This document shows, piece by piece, positions 9,718 to 19,892 of a stretch of 52,500 nt of DNA. The position numbers and the translations under genes are program-made. How positions within the stretch are numbered: position 1 is the stretch's first letter; each line of letters starts with the position of its first letter. The notes beneath the pieces were generated by a model. It was given only the letters and a program-made list of their open reading frames with translations, ran no database searches and was not told where the DNA came from. The DNA is from Prorocentrum cordatum. Taxonomy: Eukaryota; Sar; Dinophyceae; Prorocentrales; Prorocentraceae. The stretch is taken from positions 1-52,500 of the forward strand of contig CAUYUJ010002057.1 in assembly GCA_963575745.1 (NCBI GenBank), given 5' to 3'.

Positions 9718-11133
9718 ATGGGCTCCTCTCGTCGTGGCCAGCCTAGTATGCGTGACGATAAGGGCGACTCTCGGCAGTGGACGTGGGTGGGCACATTCAA
9801 GAAGCAGGACGAGGACAACGCTGCATCTTCTAAGTCGCCATGTCCCCACTGTGGCTGCAAGAAGAACCTACCCCACTACTGGTTCTGCAAGCACTGCCTC
9901 CAGCCCCTGGCCTACGTGCAACCTGCCACCCAAGCGCCTGCCCAGGGAGCGTGGGCGGAGCTTCCGCCACTGGGTTCTCTGCCAGCTCACGGCGATCTGG
10001 CCAAGGGACAGAAAGGAGGTGGCAAGGGCAAGGGCAATAAAGGGGAGACCAAGGGTGGCAAGGGATACCTGCTCGCCTTCCCTGGCCCGAGGCAGGTGGG
10101 ACCGCAGAGCACTCTCGGCCCACCTCCGCCTTTGCAACAGGTGCTGCCTGCGGGGCTCCAGCTTCAGGCATCAGGTTGGGTCCCGCCTGGCGCCATGGCT
10201 GGCGCAAATGCTGACAAGGAGAAGTACAAGGTCGAGGACATTCCCAAGCTGCAGGGCTTGCTCCGTACCTTCGAGAGCCTGGGCGGTGGCCAGAACGTCA
10301 AGTACTACCAGGGCATCATCGACAGGATGCAACGGGCTGCTGAGCCCAAGCTGCCTTCGGTGGGAGCGGCCCAGCATGCCATGCGGGAGGCCAAGCAGCA
10401 GCTGGACAAGCGTGTCAAGACTGCGGACTCCTTGCGTGACCAGTACGTGCAGGCCCAGAAGCAGGCGGTGGCGGCCTTGCAGGACTATGAACTGTGCCAG
10501 GCCAAGTACCATGAGGCGGTCACCCTGCTCGCGGCAGGCGTCCCGCAAGTTCGACCAGAACCTCACGGGCATGTGCGCCACGGGCTGCATCTGTCCAAGC
10601 TCTTGGACGGCGAGGGCTTCGAGGTATTCGAGGACGACGGGTTGTTCGGCCTCGAAGCTGAGGGGATTGAGATCTCGGCTACTGAGCGCGAGGAGGTCGA
10701 AAAGCGCAAGGCCGAGGTGGAGCAGGTCGTCAAGAAGGCAGTGGCCGACGCCTTCGGAGCGGTCCGCGCGAGGGCGCAAGAGCTGGTGGAGGAGCAGCGT
10801 GCATTCCGACAGAGAATGGCTGCCAAGCGTCGTCGCATTGGCGAGGAGGATGAGGGCGATGTGGCGGCCGAGGGCCACGCGCCGCCCCATGCTGCTGCTC
10901 CAGCGGCGGCCACCCCGCCTGGCGAGACCTCACCAACCGCGGAAGGCCTGCCGCCGCGGCCGCCGCAGCCACCGTCTCAGGATGCGTTGGCTTCAGCATC
11001 GGCGTCTGCGGCTTCGGGTGCTATCGCGGCGCCAGTGGATGTTGAGCAGTCCGATTTGGAGCGGCAGTTCGCCAAGGCGTCCAGCGTCGCGGCGGGGGTC
11101 GACAGGGCTGGTGATCCTGGGCCATGCCTTTGA
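9718..11133 (+). CDS. LINE-B ORF1: zinc-ribbon and coiled-coil protein
   Basis: I take the ATG at 9718 because sequence upstream in the same frame is leader-like and the context CGCACTCCGATGGGCT resembles that of the ORF1-like gene at 49661. The 471-residue protein has a Cys4 motif near residues 44-60 (CPHCGCKKN then CKHC), a Gly/Lys-rich basic patch (GQKGGGKGKGNKGETKGGKG), and long Ala/Gln/Glu/Lys coiled-coil segments (SVGAAQHAMREAKQQLDKR and a later EEVEKRKAEVEQ helix). A KRRR basic motif and a Pro/Ala-rich C-terminus follow. It probably binds element RNA. The stop at 11133 overlaps the ORF2 frame, which is open here, so ORF2 could be reached by reinitiation or frameshifting. Confidence 0.8.
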   Translation: MGSSRRGQPSMRDDKGDSRQWTWVGTFKKQDEDNAASSKSPCPHCGCKKNLPHYWFCKHCLQPLAYVQPATQAPAQGAWAELPPLGSLPAHGDLAKGQKGGGKGKGNKGETKGGKGYLLAFPGPRQVGPQSTLGPPPPLQQVLPAGLQLQASGWVPPGAMAGANADKEKYKVEDIPKLQGLLRTFESLGGGQNVKYYQGIIDRMQRAAEPKLPSVGAAQHAMREAKQQLDKRVKTADSLRDQYVQAQKQAVAALQDYELCQAKYHEAVTLLAAGVPQVRPEPHGHVRHGLHLSKLLDGEGFEVFEDDGLFGLEAEGIEISATEREEVEKRKAEVEQVVKKAVADAFGAVRARAQELVEEQRAFRQRMAAKRRRIGEEDEGDVAAEGHAPPHAAAPAAATPPGETSPTAEGLPPRPPQPPSQDALASASASAASGAIAAPVDVEQSDLERQFAKASSVAAGVDRAGDPGPCL

Positions 11134-11176
11134 CGTGTGGGCGCCAGCTTCGACGATTGCTACCTGGGCTTCGTGG

Positions 11177-12517
11177 ATGGCGACTCGCTCTTGGTCGCTA
11201 GACTCACCTGCCATGAGACCCCTGAGACCCCCCTCAGACGAAACCCTTGGCAGGCCAGTGTCATCGTGGCGCTGGGGCCGCCAAGTGGGACCCTGGGGTT
11301 GGGAATCGGAGCGAGTATGGCAGGAAGAGAGCGCCACATGTTCGGGGAACGGCTTGCCTCCCGAATCGGTTTCCGCGCGTTCGTCCACACTAGGTTGGGG
11401 GCAGCCCGAGATTGCCCCAGGCTGGCCAAGCATTCCGAGAATGATTTCAGCATCCTCGGCGGTGACTGGTGAGCACTTGTATTCTCCTCCCCGCGTTTTG
11501 TTCCATGCAGTGATGAAAAACGGCTCGTCAGTTTCAGGAAGCGGATCATCCCGTCATTGTGTGCAGTCGCCGTCGGCGGGAGCGGCGCGTATTTCAGACA
11601 CTCTTCCTGGTAGTGAACCCCGTCATCTGGTTCAGTCGCCGTCGGCGGGGGCGGCGCAACCACCCACTACGCCCAGGACCATAGCTGCGTCATCGTTCTC
11701 GCCTGGGAGTACTGGGATAGTATTAGGACGCAAACCCTGGGACCCATTGGGGCTCCCAGGTTCACAGTCGCCACCTACCTATGCCCCAGCCAGGGCGCCC
11801 TTTCCACAGGAGGCGAGGGAAACAGCGCGTGCTGGGGACGGGGTAGGGTTTTGCAGGACGCAGCAGGCCTCAGACGCACAGCATCGACCGCTGAGTCTCC
11901 GTCCTGGCGATGGGGGCAACGTCGGCTCGGATGACACTAGTCAAGGCTTGGCTGCGGATTGCAGTGCAGGGATTTCGAGGAAGGGAAGTCGCCGCTGCAT
12001 GGCTATAGAAACCTGTAATGCATCCTCTTGGAAATCACTGAAGACCTATTTGCAGTCCGAGTCTTTCGGCCAGGTAGTCGTTTTCCAGGATTTCGCATTT
12101 GGAGATGATCATCGGGAGGGTACCCATCAGCTACGACAGTTGGGTTGGAACGCTCTCGTGCACCCAAGCAGAACCACAGACAAGGGAGGGCTCAGTGGAG
12201 GGACGGGAATAGCAGTTAGGAGTCACATCGGGATGGGCTCCTTGCCGCTGGTCCGCCCTTTTCCTCAGACACACCGAATCTGCGGGGTTTGGTTGGATAT
12301 GTTTGTGCCAGGAGGCATTGCTGTGTTTTCGCTTTACTTAGATTGTGAAGATCCCTTGGGCCTCAACAGTTTCCAGATCCTCAACAGGCTTGGCGAGGAA
12401 CTTCATGGTTGGCAGTTACCTTTCTTGATCGGAGGGGATTTTAATACATCGCCGAAGCTGCTACGCGGACACTGGCTGGGTGGACAAGATTGGGGGTACA
12501 ATATTCCACACCTCTGA
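11177..12517 (+). pseudogene. LINE-B ORF2, first frame: linker and endonuclease N-terminal part
   Basis: The coordinate 11177 is the first ATG after the ORF1 stop; the frame is also open upstream. The first ~270 residues are disordered and contain a repeated peptide (QSPSAGAA at about 11567 and 11638, from a ~25 bp direct repeat). The endonuclease begins near 11999: VVVFQDFAFGDDH (Asp where LINE endonucleases usually have Glu), GGTGIAVRS, VFSLYLDC and IGGDFNTSP at about 12430. The frame stops at 12517, but similarity moves to the next frame before that. The endonuclease continues there as DTGWVDKIGGT, so one indel lies between about 12445 and 12475. Confidence 0.87.
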
Positions 12518-15500
12518 GCCGACATGTCGAAAGTCGTCGACTGTGTGGACCACCGTCGACTTTTTCGTCATTTCGAAGTCGCTCGGGCCTTTGTTCGACG
12601 CTATATCGATCAATAAACGTGGTACCACCGCCCCACATTGGCCCGTCACGCTGGACCTCTCTGGAGCCCCCAGAGAGCTCAAGACAAGGGTCCTTGTTGG
12701 TCCGAAGGTGTTCCCTCGAGAAGCCCCGCTCGGTCCGCGACCTCCGCCTCCAGATTGGTCTGCGTGTTTAGCGCAGCTCGAGGCGCGTGGCGACCAGGCA
12801 GCCCTGGACAGGGGCTACGCTTGGTTTTGCAAGCTTTTCGAGGATGAGATGATAGGTATCCACGGCATTGGCAAGAGCGATGCGCGCAAGTATCGCGGTC
12901 GGGCCAGAGGAGTGAAGACCAAAATCCATCCAGCGGCACCAGTCTCGGGCGGGCCCTACCCTGTATCTTCGGCCAAAGGAAGAGCTTGGAGGAAGTGGTC
13001 GATTCATATTCAGGAGTTTAGTTATCTCGTCAGGAAAGGAGTTCCACTGGACCGACCAGATGCCAGATCACTTTTCTGCCGGGTGCTTCAAGGGCCTGCA
13101 GCGCTCCGTGCCGACCCTTTTTGGCATGAGTGCGCAGTTGCTGAGTCGGACTTGCGTTGCCTCGACTTCTGTGGCCTCGTGCAGTTGCGCGCCAAGGCCA
13201 AGCGTCATGCAGAGCGCCTCGAAAAGCAGTTTCAATCGGATCGGGGCAAGGCCCGGAGACATTGGGTCAGGACAAGCCTTGACAATGGGGCTGGAATGGC
13301 CCACAAGTTCACCAAGGTCCCCTTGGGATGGGTTCCCTCGAACCCGAAGGGAGGGCCCCCCAAGGGGCCCATGGGGCGCATCGACGACCTCACGGACGAA
13401 TGGGCTAAGATATGGAGCCCCAAGCCCAGTATGAAGGACCTTCCTGATCCCATCGGCCTCCTCACAGAGAAGATCCCCGAGTCCTCAGAGGAGCCCTTGG
13501 TCTTGGCCACACCCGATCAGATCCGAAAGTGCTCCAGGATGTTCAAGGCTAGGACGGCGATTGGCGCTGATAGGACACACCCCGAGGATTTCGGGATCCT
13601 CAGCGACGGGGCCCTGGAGTGTGTGGCCGCCCTCTGGTTTTGGATGGAGTCTCTCGGCAAGCTTCCCGAGGTCCTGGCCACGATTATCATTGCTATGATC
13701 CCCAAGGATGAGGAAGGAGGAGTTCGGCCTATTGGAATCCTGTCTGGGTGCGTCAGGTGCTTTGGGAAATACTCTCGAGTGCAGGCTGATCGTTGGGAAC
13801 GGGCCCATGACAGGCCTTGCCACTTTGGAAGCAGGGGGCGTTCGTGCGAAAGAGCTGTTTGGGAGCAGGCGATTAGGATGGAGCACGCGTACGTTTTTGG
13901 GCACTCGGCTGCTTCCGTTTTGGTCGACATGACCAAGTGCTATGAGAAGGTGGTTCATTTCTTCTTGGCCTCTGCGGCCATCAAGCATGGTTTCCCTTTG
14001 CACCGCCTGCGCTACCTCCTCTGCTTGTACAGGGGCCAGAGGGTCTTGCAGGTGGGCAGGGTCTGCTCTGAGTTTGTCGCCTGCGTCCAGGCGATCTTGG
14101 CAGGTTGTACTTTCGCCACCACCCTGCTAAAGCGCCTCCTTCTCGACCCGCTAGACTATGTGGTATCGAATTTCCCATCGGTTCGTGTATACAATGTTGT
14201 TGACGATATTACGTGTGGTGCTACAGGTAAGGCTAGGGCAGTGGCGAGTACGGCGGCCGATGCTACTTTTGCGCTGTGCAGCAACCTGGAGAAACTTGGT
14301 TTCCTGATATCTCCCACGAAAGGCTTCATCACGGCGACGTCTCGGGATATTGAGTTTCGAGTTAAAACGCGGCTTATGCGCTGGAGATTCCAAGTGGTAA
14401 AGTCAGCTCGTAACCTAGGGGTTGACTACACTGCGGGTCGGCGCAGAACTCCAGTCCAGGGATCGAGATGGGAGAGTTTGGGGCCCCGAGTTCGCCGATT
14501 TAGGGGCCTCCGCTCTGGCTACTCGGGCTTGTGCAAGGTCGTGAAGACAGGTGGATTGCCAGCAGCTTTTTATGGCACTACGGTCATTGGCATGAACACC
14601 TCCACGGTCATGAAGCTGCGTTCTATCATAGGCCAGGCTTCGTTCGGCAAGGGAAGGGGCCGTTCCAGGACCCTGCAGTTTTTATTGGGCCCGACGAAGG
14701 GCTTGGACCCTGTGTTCCAGGCCAACCTCCTGCCACTTAAGATGTGGCAACAAGCTGTGAAACAGAAATGGGTCCCCGAGCATATCATGAGGGCCTGCGT
14801 GCAGGCCTACCCGAAGGCGGCCTCCAGGACTTGGGACAAGGTTCGGGGACCTGCTGGAGCTGTATGGGCTACTCTGGATCGTTTGGGCTGGAGGTTTATT
14901 GCTTGGGACACATGGGAGTCTTGCCGTGGCTTCCTATTGGATCTCAACCACTTCGGGAAGCGCGCCCTCACTAAGTTGATTGACTACAGTACGCACATGA
15001 GGCTCCTGGAGCACGTTGGGGTCCCTGATCCCGAAGATCCTGAGCGTGTGGTTCCCCCCCTCCTGGGGCCCATCATGGACACCCTCAGGGGTCTCAGGAA
15101 AGCGGGGAGAAACTCAGCTGCTGCCTTTTTGTGTAATGTAGTCGCAGGAGGTCATCCCACTCAGGAGGTTTTATTCCAGGACAGGCGAGCCATTACGCCG
15201 CTGTGCAGGGTCTGCGGCACGTATAACGGCACGCCTCAGCACCGTTTATTCCAGTGCGACGGTTTCTTTATGTTTAGGCGGGACATTGACCTGCCGCAGT
15301 GCGTGGACATAGGTATGCAGCTGGGCGCCTACGATCTATTATCGACGAGGGCGCTCTGTGCGGACCCAGGGTACGATTGGCCCAAGGTGTCCACAGCCGA
15401 GACCTGGCGGTGGGATAAAGTGCCAGAAGCAGGGTTCCTAGGCAGCAGGATATGCATCGACGGCTCAGGGTTCGACACGAACTCGCTGTATGCAGCGCGT

Positions 15501-16448
15501 GCAGGTTGGGCTGTAGTTGCCATGGATCAGAGCAGCCGGTGCGAGGGTAGTGCTTTCGGACCCCTCCCTCATCCTGTCCAGGAGTCTGGGGCAGGCGAGC
15601 TGTATGCGTTGCTGATGGCCCTCAAGCTCATGGGACCCTCGCAGTGCACCCAGATCTACACGGATTGCCAGGCCATCTTGGACATGTGGGCCCGCGGGCC
15701 CGAGTCGGACATGTCTGAGGTCGCGTTCTCGGAGGTCTGGGAGCTAGTATGGGATCGTGTTCGTGATATAGGCGTAGGAATTATCTGCCTGCACAAAATT
15801 AAGAGTCACATTTCTTGGAACAGGTGTTTAGAGACCTCAGAGGCCCCCCACTGGGCCTGGGTCGGCAATGGCATTGCTGATGGTCTTGCTAAGCGCGGAG
15901 CCCTGGAGCACCCTTGCAATCCTAGCCTCCGTGCCCTCCAGAGACAGAGAAGCTCGGAGGTAGATGCCTTCAGTAGGTTCATTGCGTGTTTTGGGGAAAT
16001 GCTCAGTAAGCAGAATTTCCCAGATGTCCAGAAATGTAAGGCCCCCCCCCGCCCCAAGCATGACCCCTTAGTCTTGGTCTGTGATTTAAAGGGGCATGCT
16101 GTTCACAGGACGGGCTCAAAGGGGAAGGGGGCCTTCCTCTGTGTGAACTGTGGAGCCACGGGGTTTTCAGAGGCGTCAGTGTGCGCACTGCCGTGCTCGG
16201 GCCTCCCCAGGCTTGCCAGGCTCGCCCACTCCAGTCATAAGCTCTGGATTAGCGGCGGGCGTGTGGTTTTTTGTATTTCTTGCACTGCTTTTGGGTCGGT
16301 CAAGCTGTGCCTATTGGGAGGTGCGTGCCCTGGCGCGCCTCCTAACAAGCCAGCGGAGAAGACCCTAAAGCAGCTGAAGGAGGGGAAGGATCCGTCCTCC
16401 AACTCCTTCGTGGGTCGGCCTTTCCCCCTCCACCGGTCGGGGCCCTAG
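12465..16448 (+). CDS. LINE-B ORF2, second frame: endonuclease C-terminus, RT, CCHC knuckle, RNase H, Cys-rich tail
   Basis: This frame has no natural initiator at its start (a GTG at 12480), so it is the downstream part of ORF2. Numbering from 12480: TVDFFVISKSL and PHWPV complete the endonuclease. RT has VLVDMTKCYEKV (Asp 483) and YNVVDDITCG (Asp 575 and 576). The knuckle is C909-x2-C912-x8-H921-x4-C926. RNase H has ICIDGSG (Asp 994), GAGELYALLMAL (Glu 1040), IYTDCQAI (Asp 1062) and GNGIADGLAKRG (Asp 1134). The tail has CDLKGHAVHR, FLCVNCGATG and later Cys. All core catalytic residues are present over about 1,320 codons without a stop, suggesting recent activity. It ends at TAG 16446-16448. 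Confidence 0.94.
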   Translation, partial: ADTGWVDKIGGTIFHTSEPTCRKSSTVWTTVDFFVISKSLGPLFDAISINKRGTTAPHWPVTLDLSGAPRELKTRVLVGPKVFPREAPLGPRPPPPDWSACLAQLEARGDQAALDRGYAWFCKLFEDEMIGIHGIGKSDARKYRGRARGVKTKIHPAAPVSGGPYPVSSAKGRAWRKWSIHIQEFSYLVRKGVPLDRPDARSLFCRVLQGPAALRADPFWHECAVAESDLRCLDFCGLVQLRAKAKRHAERLEKQFQSDRGKARRHWVRTSLDNGAGMAHKFTKVPLGWVPSNPKGGPPKGPMGRIDDLTDEWAKIWSPKPSMKDLPDPIGLLTEKIPESSEEPLVLATPDQIRKCSRMFKARTAIGADRTHPEDFGILSDGALECVAALWFWMESLGKLPEVLATIIIAMIPKDEEGGVRPIGILSGCVRCFGKYSRVQADRWERAHDRPCHFGSRGRSCERAVWEQAIRMEHAYVFGHSAASVLVDMTKCYEKVVHFFLASAAIKHGFPLHRLRYLLCLYRGQRVLQVGRVCSEFVACVQAILAGCTFATTLLKRLLLDPLDYVVSNFPSVRVYNVVDDITCGATGKARAVASTAADATFALCSNLEKLGFLISPTKGFITATSRDIEFRVKTRLMRWRFQVVKSARNLGVDYTAGRRRTPVQGSRWESLGPRVRRFRGLRSGYSGLCKVVKTGGLPAAFYGTTVIGMNTSTVMKLRSIIGQASFGKGRGRSRTLQFLLGPTKGLDPVFQANLLPLKMWQQAVKQKWVPEHIMRACVQAYPKAASRTWDKVRGPAGAVWATLDRLGWRFIAWDTWESCRGFLLDLNHFGKRALTKLIDYSTHMRLLEHVGVPDPEDPERVVPPLLGPIMDTLRGLRKAGRNSAAAFLCNVVAGGHPTQEVLFQDRRAITPLCRVCGTYNGTPQHRLFQCDGFFMFRRDIDLPQCVDIGMQLGAYDLLSTRALCADPGYDWPKVSTAETWRWDKVPEAGFLGSRICIDGSGFDTNSLYAARAGWAVVAMDQSSRCEGSAFGPLPHPVQESGAGELYALLMALKLMGPSQCTQIYTDCQAILDMWARGPESDMSEVAFSEVWELVWDRVRDIGVGIICLHKIKSHISWNRCLETSEAPHWAWVGNGIADGLAKRGALEHPCNPSLRALQRQRSSEVDAFSRFIACFGEMLSKQNFPDVQKCKAPPRPKHDPLVLVCDLKGHAVHRTGSKGKGAFLCVNCGATGFSEASVCALPCSGLPRLARLAHSSHKLWISGGRVVFCISCTAFGSVKLCLLGGACPGAPPNKPAEKTLKQLKEGKDPSSNSFVGRPFPLHRSGP

Positions 16449-16800
16449 CGGTGCGGTCGCGCGCCTGCTGGCCCTGGCCTCGTTTTTCGCGTCGCTCGCC
16501 GTTCGCCCGCCGCCCAGTTGTCTCGCTTGGAGGAGCTTGGCTGCGCAAGGATCGACAGGATCGACAGGAGGGAGGAGGCAGGAGGGAGGAGGGAGGAGGG
16601 AGGAGGTGGCGGCGGGCAAAGGCGTGCAACGTCGGTCGGCCTCGGTGAAGTCCTGGGTCTACCACTTTGGGCTCAGGTCGCAGGTCGCCTCCCTTGTGAG
16701 ATGGCCTACGCCGGAAATCTCAAGAAGCTATCCCCTAAAAGATAAATTGCACTGCTGGACACTAAAAGGAAGCATCGTGACGAGATCCGCCTTCTCCCAA
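16449..16800. other. LINE-B 3' flank
   Basis: GC-rich sequence with a doubled GGATCGACA motif and a short GGAGGGA-type repeat (about 16563-16608). No poly(A), target-site duplication or gene is recognisable. It may contain the LINE-B 3' untranslated region. Confidence 0.5.
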
Positions 16801-18460
16801 TCAAGAGGGAGAGAGGGCCGATGCTACACTATGCAGCTGTGTGCGTACCCCGGGGAGCCCCGTCAGCCGGAGGGGCTCGGTAAGAATGGGAAGGAGTGAC
16901 TTCCCGTGTGCCAGTCTGGAGAAGATGCGACATAACATGAAGTCATCAAAATACTGTTGCAGGTGAACGGTCCGCGCGTCGATCCACGCGTCGACGCACC
17001 TCACCAGCGGCGCAAAGACGTCAAGCATCACTGTGGCTGGCAACTGGTGCAGGACAGGGGGGACGGACTCATTGAGCGTACTGGACGCCGTGCTGCTCTC
17101 TTCATGCCCGGCCTCGACCTGAGCGGCGCGGGCCTGCTGAAGCTGCTGCACCTGGTCCTGCGCAGCCTGCGCGGCGTGGTCTGGAGCGTCCGCCTCGACA
17201 CGTACCGTCACGGACAGCTTGGCCTCAGCGGTCTCTTTCATCGCGTCGGTCCGGTCCTTGTGCTCCAGCCGGGCGTCTCCTCGGCGTCGCCAGGCTCAGA
17301 GTCGGAGACGACGGATTCGCAGCCGGAGTCGGCCGCGTCGCCGAAGGAGTCGAGGCCAGACTGGGTGGCGTCGACGCGACAGCCCTGCGGCACGGCAGAG
17401 TCCAGCGCGGTAGCACTCGCCGGCATCGCCGCCACGAGCAACCGCGCCATGGTCTCCTGGAGCCTCGACTGGACCTCCGGAGCTACACGGCAGGGGGGCA
17501 GAGCAGCGTCCTTGGTCTCCGCGTCGCCCAGGTCGTCCTCGCTGGCGTCGCTCATCTCCTCCGAGCCCTCGGTTGTGACGGCGGCCTGCTGCGCCGACCG
17601 TCCAAAGCTCTCGTCGAGGGCATCGCTGTGGGCCTCGCTGGAGTCGAAGCGCTCGGGGAAAACTCCGCCCCAGGACTCGCCCTCGACCACCAGGCAGCGT
17701 GGGCGGCGACGCCCGAGGGCCCGGACGGCGGCCTCCTCCTGCTGGTGCTCCTCGCGCGCTCCCCGAAGCCGCTGCCGGCGCCCCTGACGTACGGCACGCC
17801 CCCTCCGGAGCCTCGGGGGCGCAGAGCTCCGGCGGCGCCGCGCGGCCCGCGGGCGCGGCGCGGCGCGGCGCTGGCATCCGCGCGGGAGGCCGCCGGGCGG
17901 CCCATTCCAGCGTCTTCCTGGCCTGCAGCGCGGCGTGCGCGGCGCGGAGGAGCCCCAGCTCGCTTCCAGGGCGGCCTTCTGGTCGCTCTGCGCGTCGAGG
18001 GTGTCGGCCTGCTGCGCCGGCGAGCCCGAGCTGACGTCCAGGGCGGTGCTGGGCAGGCGCGGGCTCGCGCCTTGCACGGGCCTGCGCGTCGAGGGCCTCC
18101 TGCTCGTCGGCCTGCCCCCGGGCCCGCCGGAACTTGCTTGAGCTCTCGCGGCACGGCCGCCTGCTCCGCATCGGCCTGCTCCGCGATGGGCGCCTGCACG
18201 TAGCCCTGCTCCACGGCCCGCCAGGCCTCGGCGGCCTCTGGATGGTGAACTCACCGTGCATGACCTCCAGCTCTCTCTCTTGGCCCTCGCGGCGGGGGCC
18301 GCCCTGCTCCTCCAGCCTCTTCAGCGTCTCCGGCTCCTTCTCGGCTGGCACGTCGAGGGCCGCCTGGTCGGAGGCCTGCGCCATGACCGCATGCAAGGCC
18401 TGCGTGGCACGGAGCTGCGTCCTGTCCTGCGTTTCGTCCTGCGTGACCCGGCGCGCTAGG
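16801..18460 (-). pseudogene. Decayed Ala/Glu-rich coiled-coil reading frame (ORF1-like)
   Basis: Protein-like sequence on the minus strand jumps between the three frames. It starts near 18460 with DQAALDVPAEKEPETLKRLEEQ, passes through EQGYVQAPIAEQADAEQAAV and ADEQEALDAQARARRE. It becomes acidic (SEEMSDASEDDLGDAETKD near 17540), and ends near 16801 with VQQLQQARAAQVEAGHEE and a hydrophobic HQLPATVMLDVFAPL segment. The pattern of charged helices followed by an acidic region suits a LINE ORF1 or linker, but no diagnostic domain is present. The long overlapping ORFs in this GC-rich stretch are mostly compositional. At least three indels separate the plausible segments. Confidence 0.4.
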
Positions 18461-18715
18461 AGGGCGACGTCTTTGCCTCGAGCCCGCCTGCTGGCGCCGA
18501 GCGGCTCAGCCCAGGCGGCAGAGCGCCGCCGCCAGGGGCCTTTGGGCCGGCCGCGCGGCCGGCCCAGGAACCATCTCGTGTCGTGGGCGCCAGCTCATCC
18601 TCTGGGAAAGTGCCAGGGAGAGTGCCGCCCCTGGCCGCACGACAGCATATGGTCTCGCCTTGGCCCTGCGCTGCACACAACACCACGTTGAGCTGTCGCA
18701 GCAGCTAATTACGAA

Positions 18716-19311
18716 GGATGGAGGGAGGAGGGAGGAGGGAGGAGGGGGAGGGAGGAGGGATGAGGAGGGATGAGGAGGGAGGGAAGGAAGGAGGAGGATG
18801 AGGATGAGGAGGAGGAGGAGGAGGAGGAGGAGGAGGGGGAGGAAGGGAGGAGGAGGGAGGAGGAGGAGGAGGGGGAGGAGGAGGGAGGAGGAGGGAGGGA
18901 GGGAGGAGGAGGGAGGAGGGGGAGGGAGGGAGGAGGGAGGAGGGTAGGAGGGAGGAGGGAGGAGGGAGGAGGGAGTGAGGGAGGAGGGAGGAGGGGAGGG
19001 AGGATGGAGGAGGGAGGAGGGAGGAGGGAGAAGGGAGGAGGGAGGAGGGAGGGGGGAGGGAGGAGGGAGGAAATAGGGGGGGGGGGGGAGGGTAGGGGAG
19101 GAGGCTAGGAGGAGGAGGAGGAGGAGGAGGAGGAGGAGGCGGAGGAGGCGGAGGAAGGCGGAGGAGGAGGAGGAGGAGGAGGAGGAGGAGGAGGAGGAGG
19201 AGGAGGAGGAGGTGGAGGAGGAGGTGGAGGAGGAGGAGGAGGAGGAGGAGGAGGAGGAGGAGGAGGAGGAGGAGGAGGAGGAGGAGGAGGAGGGAGGAGG
19301 AGTTGGTACTC
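18716..19311. repeat. GGA/GGGA purine tract, ~600 bp
   Basis: Two sections: irregular GGAGGGA repeats (18716-19090) and nearly pure GGA (about 19105-19300), with a G-run near 19075. It produces only low-complexity Glu/Gly or Leu/Pro/Ser ORFs. The order suggests an old degraded part beside a newly expanded part. Confidence 0.96.
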
Positions 19312-19586
19312 GGAGGCCCAGCTCCCACGGCGGCGGCAGCGCAGCCCCGCGCGCCACGGGAGGAGGGGAAGGAATAAGGGGGAGGAGGGACGGGGGGGGG
19401 AAGAGGCAGGCCCCACACCTCCATTCAGACCACGCCCTTCACCGCGTCGGCACGGGGACCTCCCTGAGGAGCCCGCGTCCACGCCGAATTCCGCGGTCCA
19501 GCGACGGCTCGGCACCGTCCAGGCGCTGAGACATCTCCACGAGCCTGCCCTGCTCTGGCAGGCAGTCGAGGCACCACCAAAGGAGC

Positions 19587-19886
19587 TCACGTGGAAGACA
19601 CCAGCGACCACGCGGCTCCCCGTAGGACGGGAGGGACCCCAGCAGCCCGCTCGCGAATCTCCAGCACCATGTTCTCCCAGTCTTGGCCCTCGCCCTTGAA
19701 GAAGGATGGTTGGCCCGTCCGAAGGACACGCAAAGACCGTCCACAGCCTGGAGCAGCTGTGGGCCACGACAAATGGCGAGTCCTGCGGCCGATCTCCAGC
19801 CGGCGAAGCACTCTATCCAGATTGCCCAGACCACCGTGCCGCCAATCATTATCACGAAACAACTTGCCAGTCTGGGGAAACAGCAC
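19587..19886 (-). CDS. Possible exon with a TBC-like N-terminal signature
   Basis: The minus frame includes DWENMVLEIRERAAGVPPVLRGAAWSL. The part GVPPVLRGAAW resembles the opening of TBC (Rab GTPase-activating) domains, usually G-I-P-x-x-x-R-G-x-x-W. A GT follows AAWSL and could be a splice donor. Nothing after it continues the domain, and the preceding residues are not convincing. If real, this is one exon of a host membrane-traffic gene or a pseudogene. Low confidence. Confidence 0.22.
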   Translation of the reverse strand: MLFPQTGKLFRDNDWRHGGLGNLDRVLRRLEIGRRTRHLSWPTAAPGCGRSLRVLRTGQPSFFKGEGQDWENMVLEIRERAAGVPPVLRGAAWSLVSST

Positions 19887-19892
19887 TCACTG

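Larger units (their letters stand above)
9556..16448 (+). mobile_element. LINE-B: best preserved non-LTR retrotransposon
   Basis: A plus-strand two-ORF element. ORF1 (9718-11133) carries a Cys4 zinc motif and coiled coils. ORF2 (about 11177-16448) carries a disordered linker, AP-like endonuclease, RT, CCHC knuckle, RNase H and a Cys-rich tail. The only clear defect is one frameshift inside the endonuclease, placed between about 12445 and 12475; the 1,300-codon remainder has no stop. Catalytic Asp residues of RT and RNase H are present. The 5' boundary is unknown; the GGA tract may belong to the element. No poly(A) tail is visible after 16448, where GC-rich sequence and short GGAGGGA repeats follow. 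Confidence 0.93.

Noticed and set aside
8476-9849. A 457-codon minus ORF with long Pro and Ser runs
   Set aside because: The runs are the complement of the GGA tract. Only the short Cys4 ribbon part after 8973 looks like protein.
8972-12517. A single 1,181-codon plus ORF
   Set aside because: Its first part is GGA microsatellite translated as poly-Gly/Glu, and its middle overlaps LINE-B ORF1 in the wrong frame. Only the end (from about 11.1 kb) is real ORF2.
17552-18396. Long overlapping Arg/Ala-rich ORFs on both strands
   Set aside because: High GC keeps several frames open. Only one protein-like path that jumps between frames was kept, as a pseudogene.
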